A stretch of 64,000 nucleotides of DNA, taken from positions 992,001 to 1,056,000 of the forward strand of contig CAWFPL010000008.1 in assembly GCA_963817785.1 (NCBI GenBank). The letters are read 5' to 3'. The notes beneath the pieces are model-generated. The model had not been told where the DNA came from. It did not search any database and saw only the letters and a list, made by a program, of their open reading frames with translations. A program made the translations under genes and the position numbers. Position 1 is the first letter of the stretch, and every line of letters begins with the position of its first letter. Of this stretch, positions 1 through 8,027 are shown one piece after another. This stretch comes from JAKALD01 sp963817785 (lineage in GTDB: Bacteria; Pseudomonadota; Gammaproteobacteria; Burkholderiales; SG8-39).

Positions 1-27
1 CGCGGGCGCTTAGAATTCGCCTCCCGC

Positions 28-102
28 GGGTGGTTAGCTCAGCGGTAGAGCACTGCCTTCACACGGCAGGGGCCACTGGTTCGATCCCAGTACCACCCAC
101 CA
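28..102 (+). tRNA. tRNA-Val (anticodon CAC)
   Basis: The sequence folds as a cloverleaf. The acceptor stem GGGTGGT (28-34) pairs with ACCACCC (92-98), followed by discriminator A and an encoded CCA end. The anticodon stem CTGCC/GGCAG encloses loop TTCACAC, so the anticodon is CAC, which reads the valine codon GUG. The T-arm carries GGTTCGATCCC. The last 49 bases recur at 7906-7954, so this gene is the integration target of the island that follows, and the intact tRNA copy lies on the left side. Confidence 0.97.
54..102 (+). repeat. attL: 49-bp direct repeat inside tRNA-Val
   Basis: Positions 54-102 (anticodon arm to CCA end) are identical to 7906-7954. Identity stops immediately outside both copies. 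This is the expected footprint of a tyrosine recombinase that integrates into the 3' part of a tRNA gene and restores it. Confidence 0.93.
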
Positions 103-473
103 ATAATCAAGACGTTACGTTGACAGCCGACGATCGTACGGACGCCAATACGGAAATCCGTACGCAAAAGGTCGCCCCTTCGAACCGCCTAACCGGCGCT
201 AGCGACCGCATCGAGTGAGGGTGCAGCGCTTGCTTCGGTATGTTGGCTCAGCCCTGCGACGGATGGCGCGTGGCGGGCTATCGGCGCGCCCTCGCGCTAG
301 GCCATCGGCCCGCCGCGAGAGGATTTCGAAGTCGTCCACCAGCGCATTCCCCAGAAAAAAACGGGAAGTTCCGCCGGAGAGCGAACGCGGGAGTTCATGC
401 CGTGCGCTCGCTCGTGCCGGTGTGCTTGGGGGCCTGGCGAAGCCTCGCGGGCGCGCCGCCTACCGGAAAGTGC
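103..473. other. Non-coding left arm of the island with arm-type repeat
   Basis: I see no convincing gene here; the short ORFs lack a ribosome binding site and have no recognisable products. The notable element is at 135-166: CGTACGGACG followed by ATACGGAAA and then an inverted TCCGTACG. The same CGTACGGACG...ATACGGAAA pair occurs at 7792-7812 near the other end. The likeliest role is an integrase or excisionase arm-binding site, which is an inference. Confidence 0.5.
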
Positions 474-950
474 TCAATGCGGGAGCGGCTTCGTTTCTTT
501 CAGCGTGGCAGCGAAGGGACCATTCGGAAGCTTCATCGGATCGACGGCATTGCCGATGAGCCCGAAGAACATGCCCACGGACGCCTGTGAGGGGGTAGGC
601 GAGATCTCGAAATCGTATTCCGTGTCGGGCTCTGCCTTGAAGCGCGTAATGAACTTCTCCGGCGTGGTCGAGCAATCAACCGTGAGAACGATCTCGCCTG
701 GCTGGTAGGCGCCTGCGTAGCTTTCGCCCCGCGACAACTCCGCGACTCGGGCACCGTTGATATCGACGCGCGCCGCAACGCCGAAGTAGGTCATGTCCGT
801 GTTTCGCGTAATCACGATCTTCGCCTGCCCGGTCGCGGCGATGACCGAAGCTGCCCGCGCGGCGGTGTCGGATGGCGCCGTTGCGCAGCCCGACAAGGCG
901 AGCGCTAGGACGAGCGCGATTGTGCGCGGTGTACTTATGCCATCACTCAT
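474..950 (-). CDS. Island lipoprotein, unknown function
   Basis: The protein is 158 aa when started at the ATG at 950, which is preceded by GGGAGCG at good spacing; a longer in-frame start at 989 has less support. An N-terminal hydrophobic stretch ends in the lipobox-like LALSGC, so the mature protein should be an acylated lipoprotein exported by Sec. The rest is a beta-rich soluble domain with a motif resembling DUF2846-type lipoproteins (NTDMTYFGVAARVDINGARV, then YQPGEIVLTVDC). It is the last gene of the island's - strand series and follows two other exported proteins, so it may act with them at the envelope. I cannot assign a function. Confidence 0.7.
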   Translation of the reverse strand: MSDGISTPRTIALVLALALSGCATAPSDTAARAASVIAATGQAKIVITRNTDMTYFGVAARVDINGARVAELSRGESYAGAYQPGEIVLTVDCSTTPEKFITRFKAEPDTEYDFEISPTPSQASVGMFFGLIGNAVDPMKLPNGPFAATLKETKPLPH

Positions 951-998
951 GTTCGCTCCCTTCCCGGCGTGCGTAGCTCGACCAATCATGGACCGAGC

Positions 999-1715
999 TT
1001 AGTACGAGAGAAAAAAATTCATCATCGTGGAAGACGCGTGCGCAAGCTCCTGCTCAGCCTGATAGGTGTCCGCGAGCATCTGCCTGCCATGATCGAGCTC
1101 CTCGGCGTACGCCTCGCGCGAGACGCCCGAAGCCGCCGCCAGCCTCACGTTGTAGTACAGCTCGATCATCTCGCATTGATTAACGTTGACCTTTGCGACG
1201 TAGAGCCTCCGGGTGAGCGCGCTCACCGCGAACTGTGCATGCACTTCGTCGCGATACAAATCTAGCGCCGAAGGGTTTTGGGCGCGCTCGGACTTGATTT
1301 CCTGCCACTGGCTCTGCTTCGTTTTTGCAGCGTCCTCCAGGTCGGCCACGATCTGGCCCGCGAGCCAAGACGGCAAAGACGGCTCGCGCTTGAGCGCATC
1401 CGCGTCCCCGTAGCGCCCAGCGTGCTCGAGCGCGTCCTTGTTGTTCGCGAGGAAGGCCTTGAGCTTGAGTTCGACACGCGTGGCCGTCTCTTTCTCCGCC
1501 CGCATGAGCGAATCTTGCTGCACCTTGTCCTGGTTCCAAATTTGCATCGCGCCGCGCCGATACTCCCGTGCGATCTCGTTGGACTGGGCGGCGGCGCTTG
1601 GCGCGTAAGTGGCGAGCAGCAATAAGGTCGCGAACAGTGCCGCGCGAGATTGGACAATGGACACGGAAATTGGCGTTGCGCCGATGTCTAAGACGGGATG
1701 TGCTAGTGCACTCAT
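999..1715 (-). CDS. Exported hypothetical protein, island cargo
   Basis: The chosen ATG at 1715 overlaps the stop of the upstream gene as ATGA, which implies translational coupling. This gives 238 aa; a longer in-frame start exists at 1799. Residues about 15-43 form a hydrophobic segment ending in APSAAAQ, a plausible signal peptidase site. The mature part is mostly helical and charged, with one Cys (VNQCEMIELYYN). I do not recognise the family. Its coupling to a Q/E-rich periplasmic protein and its closeness to a lipoprotein gene suggest an envelope-located accessory function, which is inferred from context only. Confidence 0.6.
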   Translation of the reverse strand: MSALAHPVLDIGATPISVSIVQSRAALFATLLLLATYAPSAAAQSNEIAREYRRGAMQIWNQDKVQQDSLMRAEKETATRVELKLKAFLANNKDALEHAGRYGDADALKREPSLPSWLAGQIVADLEDAAKTKQSQWQEIKSERAQNPSALDLYRDEVHAQFAVSALTRRLYVAKVNVNQCEMIELYYNVRLAAASGVSREAYAEELDHGRQMLADTYQAEQELAHASSTMMNFFLSY

Positions 1716-2020
1716 TGCCCAGATCCACCCCCCGGCTGCAACCACTGCTGCTGCTCGCGCTGATACTCCTCTTGCTGTTGTTGGCGCTCCTCGTTCCATT
1801 GCCGCTGTCGTTCAATATCCACTTGCTCGCGCAAGAGTTCAGTCTGCCTTTGCTGCTCAAGCTGCTCGTTTAGCCGCTCGAGTTGCTCGTTTTGCTGCTC
1901 GTTTTGCTGCTGGATCCGTTGCCGGTATTCCTCGAGGGGGGCCGGCTGTGGCGTTGTGCCATAGGTCTGCGCCTGTGCCGGCAGCGCGGCGAGCATCAAA
2001 ACGGCGAGTAGTGCTTTCAT
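1712..2020 (-). CDS. Small periplasmic Q/E-rich coiled-coil protein
   Basis: This 102-aa protein starts with a clear signal peptide (MKALLAVLMLAALPAQAQ). It continues with a glutamine/glutamate/arginine-rich segment (residues about 30-92) of strong coiled-coil character with repeated QQNEQ-type units, and ends in a flexible PGGGSGQ tail. Its stop overlaps the start of the next gene (ATGA at 1712-1715). The coding DNA is visibly repetitive (cgttt/gctgctc units), so the repeat number may vary between strains. Function unknown. Confidence 0.65.
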   Translation of the reverse strand: MKALLAVLMLAALPAQAQTYGTTPQPAPLEEYRQRIQQQNEQQNEQLERLNEQLEQQRQTELLREQVDIERQRQWNEERQQQQEEYQREQQQWLQPGGGSGQ

Positions 2021-2258
2021 GATGTCCCCTCCGAGGCCTCATTTGGCGCGCGCACGCTCAGGCTAGGTCGGAGCCAGCGGCCCCGCCGCGCGCCCCGTGG
2101 TGCCAAAGTCGGGCGCCGGTTGTGTTGCGCAGCCGAGATTGCTCGGCGGCTTGATGTTACTCCGAGCCGCTCGAATCAGGGCAGCATCAGACCATCGCAA
2201 GCTCGAACGAGCGGGAGAAGTAAATGCCGCACCCAATTCAATCCCCGGCTTCGGTCGG

Positions 2259-2570
2259 TCATTTTTTGCGTGGCTTTTGGCGAAGCATCTGCCGGAGCAG
2301 GGCGCCGGTTTCCACTCGCTCCAGGCATAGCCGCACGAGCGCGATGAGTTCTTGCTCGGTGTTCCCGTGCACTCTCCGAAGCTCCTGCCAGGCGCGCATC
2401 AGCACGGGGTCTAACGATTTCGGGCGGTTCAGTATGCCGCGTGGCCTGCCGGCTGGGTTGCCGCTCGTGCCTTTCACGAAACGCCCCCGTGCGGCGTGGG
2501 CCGGTCGTTGCGGGCCGGCAGGAAGGGCTGCGCTGACTTGTGGAGCGCCGTTCTCGGGATCGTTGTCCAT
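2259..2570 (-). CDS. DUF5681-like small protein
   Basis: This 103-aa protein carries KGTSGNPAGRPRG at residues about 33-45, the signature of the DUF5681 family found in phage and mobile-element proteins. The rest is basic and helical. It begins 11 nt after the ssb stop and probably belongs to the same transcript. Relatives often sit near packaging or DNA-processing genes, so a DNA-binding role is plausible but unproven. A gap of about 240 bp without a gene follows it (2021-2258). Confidence 0.65.
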   Translation of the reverse strand: MDNDPENGAPQVSAALPAGPQRPAHAARGRFVKGTSGNPAGRPRGILNRPKSLDPVLMRAWQELRRVHGNTEQELIALVRLCLERVETGALLRQMLRQKPRKK

Positions 2571-2581
2571 CGTGTGTTCAC

Positions 2582-3016
2582 TCAGAACGGAATATCGTCT
2601 TCCATGTCGTCGAACTTACCGCCGGTCGGTTTCGGCGTCTGCTGGCGCACGGTGGGCTCGCTGTGCTGCTCGGCGGACGAAGGGGTCTTCTTCGTCCGAC
2701 TGGACTGATTTGCTCGAGGCTCGATGCCGAGCAGGGATTCGACCGTGACGGACAGCGCGAACTTTTGTTCTCCATCCCGCGCCGTCCAGGTGCGAAGCTT
2801 GGCGCGGCCGCCAACGGCGAGCGCATCGCCCTTGTGCTTCGCGAGTAGCTCCTCGGCTGCCGAGCCGAAGGCGATCAGGTTCGCATAAAGCGCTTCGCCC
2901 TCGGGGCCGGCGCCTTCGATCAAGAGGGCTGAGAGCGCGAAGGGCTTGCCGGATTCCCCGGTGCGTGCCTCGGGCTCTCGGGCGATGGTTCCTTGTGCGA
3001 GTACGGATAGGCTCAT
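2582..3016 (-). CDS. ssb: Single-stranded DNA-binding protein
   Basis: The 144-aa product has an OB-fold N-terminus (residues 1-100, with LSVLAQGTIAREPEART and YANLIAFG), a flexible linker, and the acidic C-terminal tip DDMEDDIPF typical of SSBs, which recruits replication and repair partners. It binds ssDNA during replication of the island. Its ATG overlaps the preceding stop (ATGA at 3013-3016), placing it in the primase operon. It is divergent from chromosomal SSBs, as expected for a mobile-element copy. Confidence 0.9.
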   Translation of the reverse strand: MSLSVLAQGTIAREPEARTGESGKPFALSALLIEGAGPEGEALYANLIAFGSAAEELLAKHKGDALAVGGRAKLRTWTARDGEQKFALSVTVESLLGIEPRANQSSRTKKTPSSAEQHSEPTVRQQTPKPTGGKFDDMEDDIPF

Positions 3017-3522
3017 TGCAGCGGCTCCACGGTCGCGGTGTGCACGCCCTGCCGTGCCGGTTCACCCGCCGGAGTGACCACCCAGCGCGGCAGGCCCCAG
3101 GGCGGGGCGCCGTCTACGGGCTCGGCGCCATCAGGCAGGTCCCTTACCAGCTCGGGCGGCAGCGCGGAGCGCAGAACGGCCCAACTGTAGCCCTTGGCAC
3201 GCGCGAGCAAGAATGTTGCCTTGCCAGCTTCGCGCTCGGCATCGGGACGGGGCAGCTTGGCGTCGAATTCGAGGATGCTGGCGCGTTCCTCGAAGTGCTC
3301 GCGCAGGTCTTCGACAGCCTCGGCCTCGGCGCTGGGATCGGACAGCCGACCGTCCCCGGCATCGGTCGACAGTGCTGCGAGCAGCTCGTTCCTATGCGCC
3401 CGGATCATGACGCGGGCATCTTCGGTAAGCGCGCTTCTGGGCTTGGCGACCAGGGCATCGCCCTCGCGGGTGAGCCGCACGCCAATGCGCGAGAGGTAAG
3501 CCAGCACGTTGGGCGCGCTCAT
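3013..3522 (-). CDS. TubC_N-like domain protein of island operon
   Basis: This 169-aa protein has an N-terminal segment (residues 5-50, LAYLSRIGVRLTREGDAL then DARVMIRAHRNELLAAL) matching the small TubC N-terminal docking-domain pattern seen in primase-associated phage and plasmid proteins. The C-terminal half is acidic, then proline/tryptophan-rich (PPWGLPRWVVTPAGEP). Its ATG overlaps the DUF3631 gene stop by one base (TAATG at 3520-3524) and its stop overlaps ssb, so the three genes are translationally coupled. It is probably a replication accessory protein; the activity is unknown. Confidence 0.6.
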   Translation of the reverse strand: MSAPNVLAYLSRIGVRLTREGDALVAKPRSALTEDARVMIRAHRNELLAALSTDAGDGRLSDPSAEAEAVEDLREHFEERASILEFDAKLPRPDAEREAGKATFLLARAKGYSWAVLRSALPPELVRDLPDGAEPVDGAPPWGLPRWVVTPAGEPARQGVHTATVEPLQ

Positions 3523-5456
3523 TAGAAGCGCTCCCCCCCGTCGGACAGGGCTTTTCGATCCGTTACACGGTTACAACCCGCGCCGTTGCTGGCTTGTAAC
3601 GGATCTTCGATCCGTAACAGATCCCCTTCTGTAACGGATCGTTTATCCGTTACAACCCGCGTGGATTGGGCGTTGTAACCGTGTAACGGATCGAAACCGG
3701 GGATGTAGCGGCGGAAGGCGTCATCGAAGGCTTCGAGCGCGTATCCCTTGAACACTTGGCCGCCGTCGCGGTGCGCTCCTGACACGATGCCAAACGGCCG
3801 CAGCAGGCGCGCGAGCTGGCGTTGCGTGAGCGGCTTGCCGTGGCTGAATTCGTACCAGCGCCCGGATTTGTCCTCGGTGAGCGCCTCGACCAGCTCGCCC
3901 GAGCCGAAGGCGTCGCGGCCGGCAAACTTACTCCGGAAAAGGGCGAGCAGATTTTTGAGTAACTCAACCTTGGTCGAGTCGCCGTCCGCAGTTGCGCCCG
4001 AGAGCACGCTTGCGGCTGCCCTGGCGGCCTTCGGCCAGGCACCGCCCGCCAGGTCGGCCACGGCGAGGAGCGGCTCCCAGTTGTCCCCGGCGCGGTCGTC
4101 GAGCTCCTCGGGGATCGCCGGCCTTGCCGCGCGCACCTTCTCCGCGTTGTCGGTCGCCCAGCGCAGGCACCTGCGCGCCAGGGGCTCGAGGTCTCCGGCA
4201 TGCCTGAGCTTCTGCACTCGCTCGGCGGGCATCTTGCGCCGTAGCTCGATCGCGACGGACCGATCGGCCAGGGTATCCGGCAGCGCACCGATCAGTGCGA
4301 TCGCCTTGAGCCCGAAGGTGACGAACCGCTGCGGCTCGAAACCGTCGCCGACAGGAACGGCACGGATCACAAAGGCCGTATCCTTGGTGTGCCCACTGTT
4401 CAAAATGCCACGCAGTTCCTCGTTCTCGCCAAGGAACGAGTCGGCCTCGTCGATCATCAAGGTCGGCGACCACTTCTCGATGGATCGAAAGATCGCGCTC
4501 GGCGAGATATTCGAGGCGGGCATCGCCTTGTGCGCGAGGCGCGAGAGCAGCCCGATCAGCGAAGTCTTGCCGCAACGCTTCTCGGGCGAGCGGATCGCGA
4601 GCATCGGCGCTACGCCTATGTCGCCGGCCAGGTAGGTAATGACGACCCACAATGCGAGCGCCGTGTCGGCGTGCTTGGGCAGCACCACGAAGCGCCTGAA
4701 CGTCGCGGCCAGCTCCTCGAGCAGCTCGGCGCCGTTGACTTTCTCGCCCCAAGGATCGCGGCTCGGAAAAATTCCGCCGCCGGTCTCGTCAGGGTTCTCG
4801 ATCGCCAGCTCGATCCGCTTTTTCCTGACTTCATCGTCGAGCGTGCTGACGCGAATGCCCAAGGCTTTCGCTTCGTCTTCGCGGCGCCTGTCGTACTCGA
4901 CTGCCGGCAGTCGTGCGAGGCTGAGTATCAGATTGGCGCCGTTGCCCTTGCGCGCCGCGGCGCTCGCGTCGAGCTGCGCGATCCCGCGCACAGCACTAGA
5001 GGGGAGGCGATCTCCGGGCGAGGCTGCATCGTCGGCGGCCGGGTCGTCCTCGTGCGGCTCGAGTGCGGGCTCAGCATGCGGTGCAGCGCACGGCTTCATC
5101 GGCTTCGCAACTGCCCGCGCCCACTTGAACGCCGACTCGCTGTCCCACTCCTCCTCGGAAGCGATCGACCAGCCCGAAGCGCGCTCGGGCTCCGGCGCGC
5201 ACAGCTTCACCGTCTCCGCAATCGGGGCCAGCACTCCAGCCATCGCACGCGCTTCGGCCACGCGATCCGAACTCGGCATGAGCACCACTTGGCGCCCGGC
5301 GAGCGGCGCCCAGTCGATCGCGCCGCTGCTGCTGTTGAAGATCACGGCGAGCGACGTAAATAACCGCTGCGCAGCGCTATAGGCTTCCGGACAATCCGTG
5401 ACGATGACTTGCGCCGACGGCTTCTCGGCGAGCGATTCTGCTCCAACGAAAGCCAC
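3522..5456 (-). CDS. DUF3631 primase/helicase-like replication protein
   Basis: The protein has 644 aa. Residues 1-110 resemble a degenerate Toprim-type segment (GRQVVLMPSSDRVAEARAMA). The DUF3631 domain occupies about residues 230-520, with Walker A-like KRCGKTSLIGL near 290 and Walker B LMIDEAD near 335. Proteins of this kind act as ATPase/helicase parts of primases in plasmids and phage satellites. The last ~60 codons are unusual because they contain the nested inverted repeats at 3556-3693, so coding sequence and DNA structure overlap there. The gene follows a small gene by 12 nt and is coupled to the next one. Replication initiation of the excised island is the likely role. Confidence 0.85.
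   Translation of the reverse strand: MAFVGAESLAEKPSAQVIVTDCPEAYSAAQRLFTSLAVIFNSSSGAIDWAPLAGRQVVLMPSSDRVAEARAMAGVLAPIAETVKLCAPEPERASGWSIASEEEWDSESAFKWARAVAKPMKPCAAPHAEPALEPHEDDPAADDAASPGDRLPSSAVRGIAQLDASAAARKGNGANLILSLARLPAVEYDRRREDEAKALGIRVSTLDDEVRKKRIELAIENPDETGGGIFPSRDPWGEKVNGAELLEELAATFRRFVVLPKHADTALALWVVITYLAGDIGVAPMLAIRSPEKRCGKTSLIGLLSRLAHKAMPASNISPSAIFRSIEKWSPTLMIDEADSFLGENEELRGILNSGHTKDTAFVIRAVPVGDGFEPQRFVTFGLKAIALIGALPDTLADRSVAIELRRKMPAERVQKLRHAGDLEPLARRCLRWATDNAEKVRAARPAIPEELDDRAGDNWEPLLAVADLAGGAWPKAARAAASVLSGATADGDSTKVELLKNLLALFRSKFAGRDAFGSGELVEALTEDKSGRWYEFSHGKPLTQRQLARLLRPFGIVSGAHRDGGQVFKGYALEAFDDAFRRYIPGFDPLHGYNAQSTRVVTDKRSVTEGDLLRIEDPLQASNGAGCNRVTDRKALSDGGERF
3556..3693. repeat. 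Nested inverted-repeat cluster (candidate origin)
   Basis: A perfect 21-bp inverted repeat (3556-3576 against 3673-3693) encloses two further hairpins. One is 3596-3605/3609-3618, with one mismatch. The other is perfect: TGTAACGGAT (3630-3639) with ATCCGTTACA (3645-3654). The core GTAACGGAT or its complement occurs six times in 138 bp, and TTACAACCCGCG occurs twice. The cluster lies inside the 3' end of the DUF3631 gene. Iteron-like clustering beside a primase gene suggests a replication origin or primase recognition region; that role is inferred. Confidence 0.75.
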
Positions 5457-5468
5457 GGCGATGCCCTC

Positions 5469-5756
5469 TCAACGCTGCCGAGATTTCAGAACGCGGGTCG
5501 GCTTTGCGGGCGCTTTCCGCTCTGGATTCGCCGTTGCGTGACTTAAGCTCGGGACGCCGCCGAGCGCGGCCATGCGCTCGAGCCAGGCCGCAGGTTGCTC
5601 CGTGATGATGACGCGGTCCCCGATGCGCACCGCCCGCGGCCTGAAATTTTCCGGGAGCCCGTAATAAAACGTCCGTCCGATCCCGGAGGCCCAACACCAA
5701 TCTCCGATCGCCCACCCCGCTGGCGAGGGCGTCGATTCCTGCGCTCGTGTTTTCAT
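5469..5756 (-). CDS. Small excisionase-like/HTH-type protein
   Basis: The ATG at 5756 is preceded by GAGG seven bases upstream and is preferred over the in-frame ATG at 5786, giving 95 aa. The pattern GIGRTFYYGLPENFRPRAV, then RIGDRVIITEQPAAWLERM, resembles the helix plus wing of AlpA/excisionase-like proteins, where a 'VRIGDRVII...AWLERM' end is common. The C-terminus is basic (KAPAKPTRVLKSRQR). It lies directly upstream of the replication gene. A DNA-binding role as regulator or excision factor is likely but not proven. Confidence 0.55.
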   Translation of the reverse strand: MKTRAQESTPSPAGWAIGDWCWASGIGRTFYYGLPENFRPRAVRIGDRVIITEQPAAWLERMAALGGVPSLSHATANPERKAPAKPTRVLKSRQR

Positions 5757-5911
5757 TTCAATCCTCGCGTGAACGAGCGCGCACAAGCGCTCACGCGCGG
5801 AGTTTGCTACCCATTTGCGGTGAAAAAGAAACGGCGCTCAACGCGCCGGTAATTACTTCGAGGGGTGTACGCGCGAGCGGCGCGCTTGGGGCGAGGGGGA
5901 GATGCGAGAGT

Positions 5912-6637
5912 TTAAGTTCGGCCCTTCAACAGAATGCCGCGCACATTCTGCGGAGTCACGCTCGAGCCGGAAAATTTCGTGACCAAGCGCGCGATGATGG
6001 AATAACGTTTTGGGATTTCTTCGCGGACAAAGCGCGCAACTCGGCGCACGGCCCAGCCACTCGTGGCGCTTTGTGGCGAGGCGGCGGCGCGTCCGCGCTT
6101 GCCGTACAACTCAGGACGATGGATCACCTTCATTCCTTCCGCAGCCCAGCGGACCACCTGCATGGTTCGATTCAGGGCTTGACGGGGAATCTCGTAGGGG
6201 CCAGCGACTACCTCGCGTTCGAGCACGGCGAGCTTTCGGTCATGTTCTTGCGCTAGGTCTAGCCATCGTTCCGGGGTCTTGGCGCCTTCCGAGTCTCGGG
6301 GCGCCTGCAGCCAGGCGAGCTCTAGGGCAAAGCTCACGCCGATTTCTACCGCGTAGCGTTGCGGATAGCTCCGCAGGACGGCGCGAAAGTCGGCGTCCTC
6401 GAGCGCGCGCCGGGCTACTTGCGCGAGGACTACAGTGAACTCTTCTCTTCTGTTCAACTTCGAGCTGGCGATGCCTGCGGCGATGTGCTCGAATTCGGCG
6501 ATCATCCGGCGTTCCGTAGAGCGCGGGTGGCTGCTTTTCAGCCGATTCAAAACCTCTTGCCAGCGCGACGCCGCGCCAGGCCGGCACGGGTTTCCGGCTT
6601 TTCGCCCCGTCGGGCTAGGCGCAGGGTATTGCTTCAT
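5912..6637 (-). CDS. Hypothetical protein coupled to integrase
   Basis: The ATG at 6637 overlaps the integrase stop (ATGA at 6634-6637), so I prefer it to the longer frame starting at 6727; it gives 241 aa. The protein is helical and basic. It ends in a segment rich in positive charge (VRRVARFVREEIPKRYSII, then RLVTKFSGSSVTPQNVRGIL) that could contact DNA. No family is recognised. Its place between int and the AlpA-like gene suggests a part in the integration/excision or early regulatory module. Confidence 0.6.
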   Translation of the reverse strand: MKQYPAPSPTGRKAGNPCRPGAASRWQEVLNRLKSSHPRSTERRMIAEFEHIAAGIASSKLNRREEFTVVLAQVARRALEDADFRAVLRSYPQRYAVEIGVSFALELAWLQAPRDSEGAKTPERWLDLAQEHDRKLAVLEREVVAGPYEIPRQALNRTMQVVRWAAEGMKVIHRPELYGKRGRAAASPQSATSGWAVRRVARFVREEIPKRYSIIARLVTKFSGSSVTPQNVRGILLKGRT

Positions 6638-7779
6638 GCGAACGCGACTTTGTTGAGCGCCTCGCGCACGTCCGTGTGCAGCAGTTTGCCGTAGTGCAGC
6701 TCGATCATGCGCACGCTGGTGCCGCAAATCTTCGCAACCGCGTGAATGTCGAGGCCGCCGGTTAGCGCGCTGGCGATGAACGTATGGCGCAGCGTGTAGA
6801 ACACCGTGCCGCGAGGCAGCTTCGCCTTCTTCACGGCCTCGCGCATCAGTTCGTCCTGGTCTGAATGCGCCCAGACTTCGCCATCCGGTCGGGGAAGCAA
6901 CACGGCTCCCGGGAGTTTGCGGCGGGCAAGGCGCCCGAACAGACCCACGGCCGCATCCGAGAGCGGCACTACCCGGGGCCCTGTCTTACCGGTTCGAATG
7001 CTGAGCGTGCGCCGCGCTTTGTCGAAGTCGCCCACCATGAGTGAGCGCAGCTCTCCGTACCGCGCACCCGTGAGCATCGCGGCCTCGACGAGATCCCGAA
7101 ACGCGCCCTCGCCGCAATTCTCGAGCAGGCGCTTGCGCTGCTCCGGACTCAGGAACACGGTGCGCGCCTGACCTGCTTTCTCGAATGCCTTGACCCTCGA
7201 CCATGCAGAGTTAGACGCCACTAGGCCCATGCGCCAGCCGTGATTAAGAAGCGCCTTGAAGGTGACCAGGTTGCGGTTCGCGCTGTCCTTGGCGCGCCGC
7301 GTGTCGTCCTCATTCGGCCCGGCCGGCACTAGCCCATGCAGCCAGCGCTCCACTTCCGCTGTCGTCAGACGATCAAGCGGCCGCTCGCCGATTTTGGGTA
7401 GGATGCAACGGTCGATGCGCCCCTGCGCATCATGCGCAGCCGCCTCGCCCTTACGAAGCCGCAGGCCCTCGACGTAGAGCGTCGCCGCGTCGCTCACCGT
7501 GCGTTTGGCTACTACGCCCGCCAGCGCCCCCTTGAACCACGCCTGAGCGGCCTTCGCCGCGTCGTCGAACGCCTGCTCCGGAGCCACCACTTCGAGCCCA
7601 AGCGCCCGGTAGTGGTGCTTACCCTGCTCGTCGCGCCATCGAGCCACCCACGTGCCGCCGTCCGCCGTGCGCCGGAAGCCGAGATAGCCCCGCGCTTGCA
7701 GCTTGACCCAGTACGGTTCACGCCGTAGTTTCAGCTTACCGCGCGCCGTCGCCGAGTCGATCTTGACCTTGCCAGCCAT
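6634..7779 (-). CDS. int: Tyrosine-type site-specific integrase of the island
   Basis: The product is 381 aa with the phage-integrase fold. The N-terminal arm/core-binding part (residues 1-190) includes a DUF4102-like stretch. The catalytic part has the first Arg in LTGARYGELRS (near residue 240), the second box TLRHTF (near 330) and the nucleophile Tyr in HYGKL (near 362). It would catalyse recombination between attL and attR. The start is supported by GGAGG upstream. It lies 127 bp from attR, with arm-type repeats in its promoter region, which suggests autoregulation. Confidence 0.93.
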   Translation of the reverse strand: MAGKVKIDSATARGKLKLRREPYWVKLQARGYLGFRRTADGGTWVARWRDEQGKHHYRALGLEVVAPEQAFDDAAKAAQAWFKGALAGVVAKRTVSDAATLYVEGLRLRKGEAAAHDAQGRIDRCILPKIGERPLDRLTTAEVERWLHGLVPAGPNEDDTRRAKDSANRNLVTFKALLNHGWRMGLVASNSAWSRVKAFEKAGQARTVFLSPEQRKRLLENCGEGAFRDLVEAAMLTGARYGELRSLMVGDFDKARRTLSIRTGKTGPRVVPLSDAAVGLFGRLARRKLPGAVLLPRPDGEVWAHSDQDELMREAVKKAKLPRGTVFYTLRHTFIASALTGGLDIHAVAKICGTSVRMIELHYGKLLHTDVREALNKVAFA

Positions 7780-7791
7780 CGCTAGATCCTC

Positions 7792-7899
7792 CGTACGGAC
7801 GTTATACGGAAAAGCATAGACGAACCGGAGCGAACCTACAAGAACAATTATCCTATGAGAATTATCGACTTGAGAATCTGTACGGACTCGTGCGGACGG
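7792..7899. promoter_or_regulatory. int upstream region with arm-type repeats
   Basis: CGTACGGACG (7792-7801) followed by ATACGGAAA repeats the element at 135-156 near attL, and GTACGGACTCGTGCGGACGG (7880-7899) is a related half-site pair. The first overlaps the region just before the int ribosome binding site. I infer arm-type integrase/excisionase sites that may also control int transcription. Confidence 0.5.
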
Positions 7900-7905
7900 C
7901 TAGAA

Positions 7906-7954
7906 TGCCTTCACACGGCAGGGGCCACTGGTTCGATCCCAGTACCACCCACCA
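7906..7954 (+). repeat. attR: 3' tRNA-Val fragment
   Basis: The 49 bases are identical to 54-102 (tRNA-Val anticodon arm through CCA). This marks the right end of the island; native chromosomal sequence resumes at 7955. The fragment lacks the acceptor 5' strand and D-arm, so it is not a functional tRNA. Confidence 0.93.
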
Positions 7955-8027
7955 TCGATTCCGCTTCAGCTTGCGCGCCGCGCCGCGGCCACTGAACGAT
8001 CCCGATGAGCGGCTTGCACCGCCTGGC

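Larger units (their letters stand above)
103..7954. mobile_element. Integrative genomic island (satellite-like) in tRNA-Val
   Basis: The island is about 7.85 kb, bounded by the 49-bp att repeat. All supported genes are on the - strand. In transcription order they are integrase, a hypothetical, a small basic protein, a DUF3631 primase/helicase-like protein, a TubC_N-like protein, SSB, a DUF5681-like protein, two periplasmic proteins and a lipoprotein. No terminase large subunit, capsid, tail or conjugation gene is visible. It therefore looks like a replication-competent phage satellite or minimal integrative element rather than a full prophage. Unusually, int lies next to the distal att copy and not next to the intact tRNA. 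Confidence 0.88.

Noticed and set aside
103..7954. Island as a complete prophage
   Set aside because: No terminase large subunit, portal, capsid, tail or lysis gene is present; only integration, replication and unknown cargo are seen.
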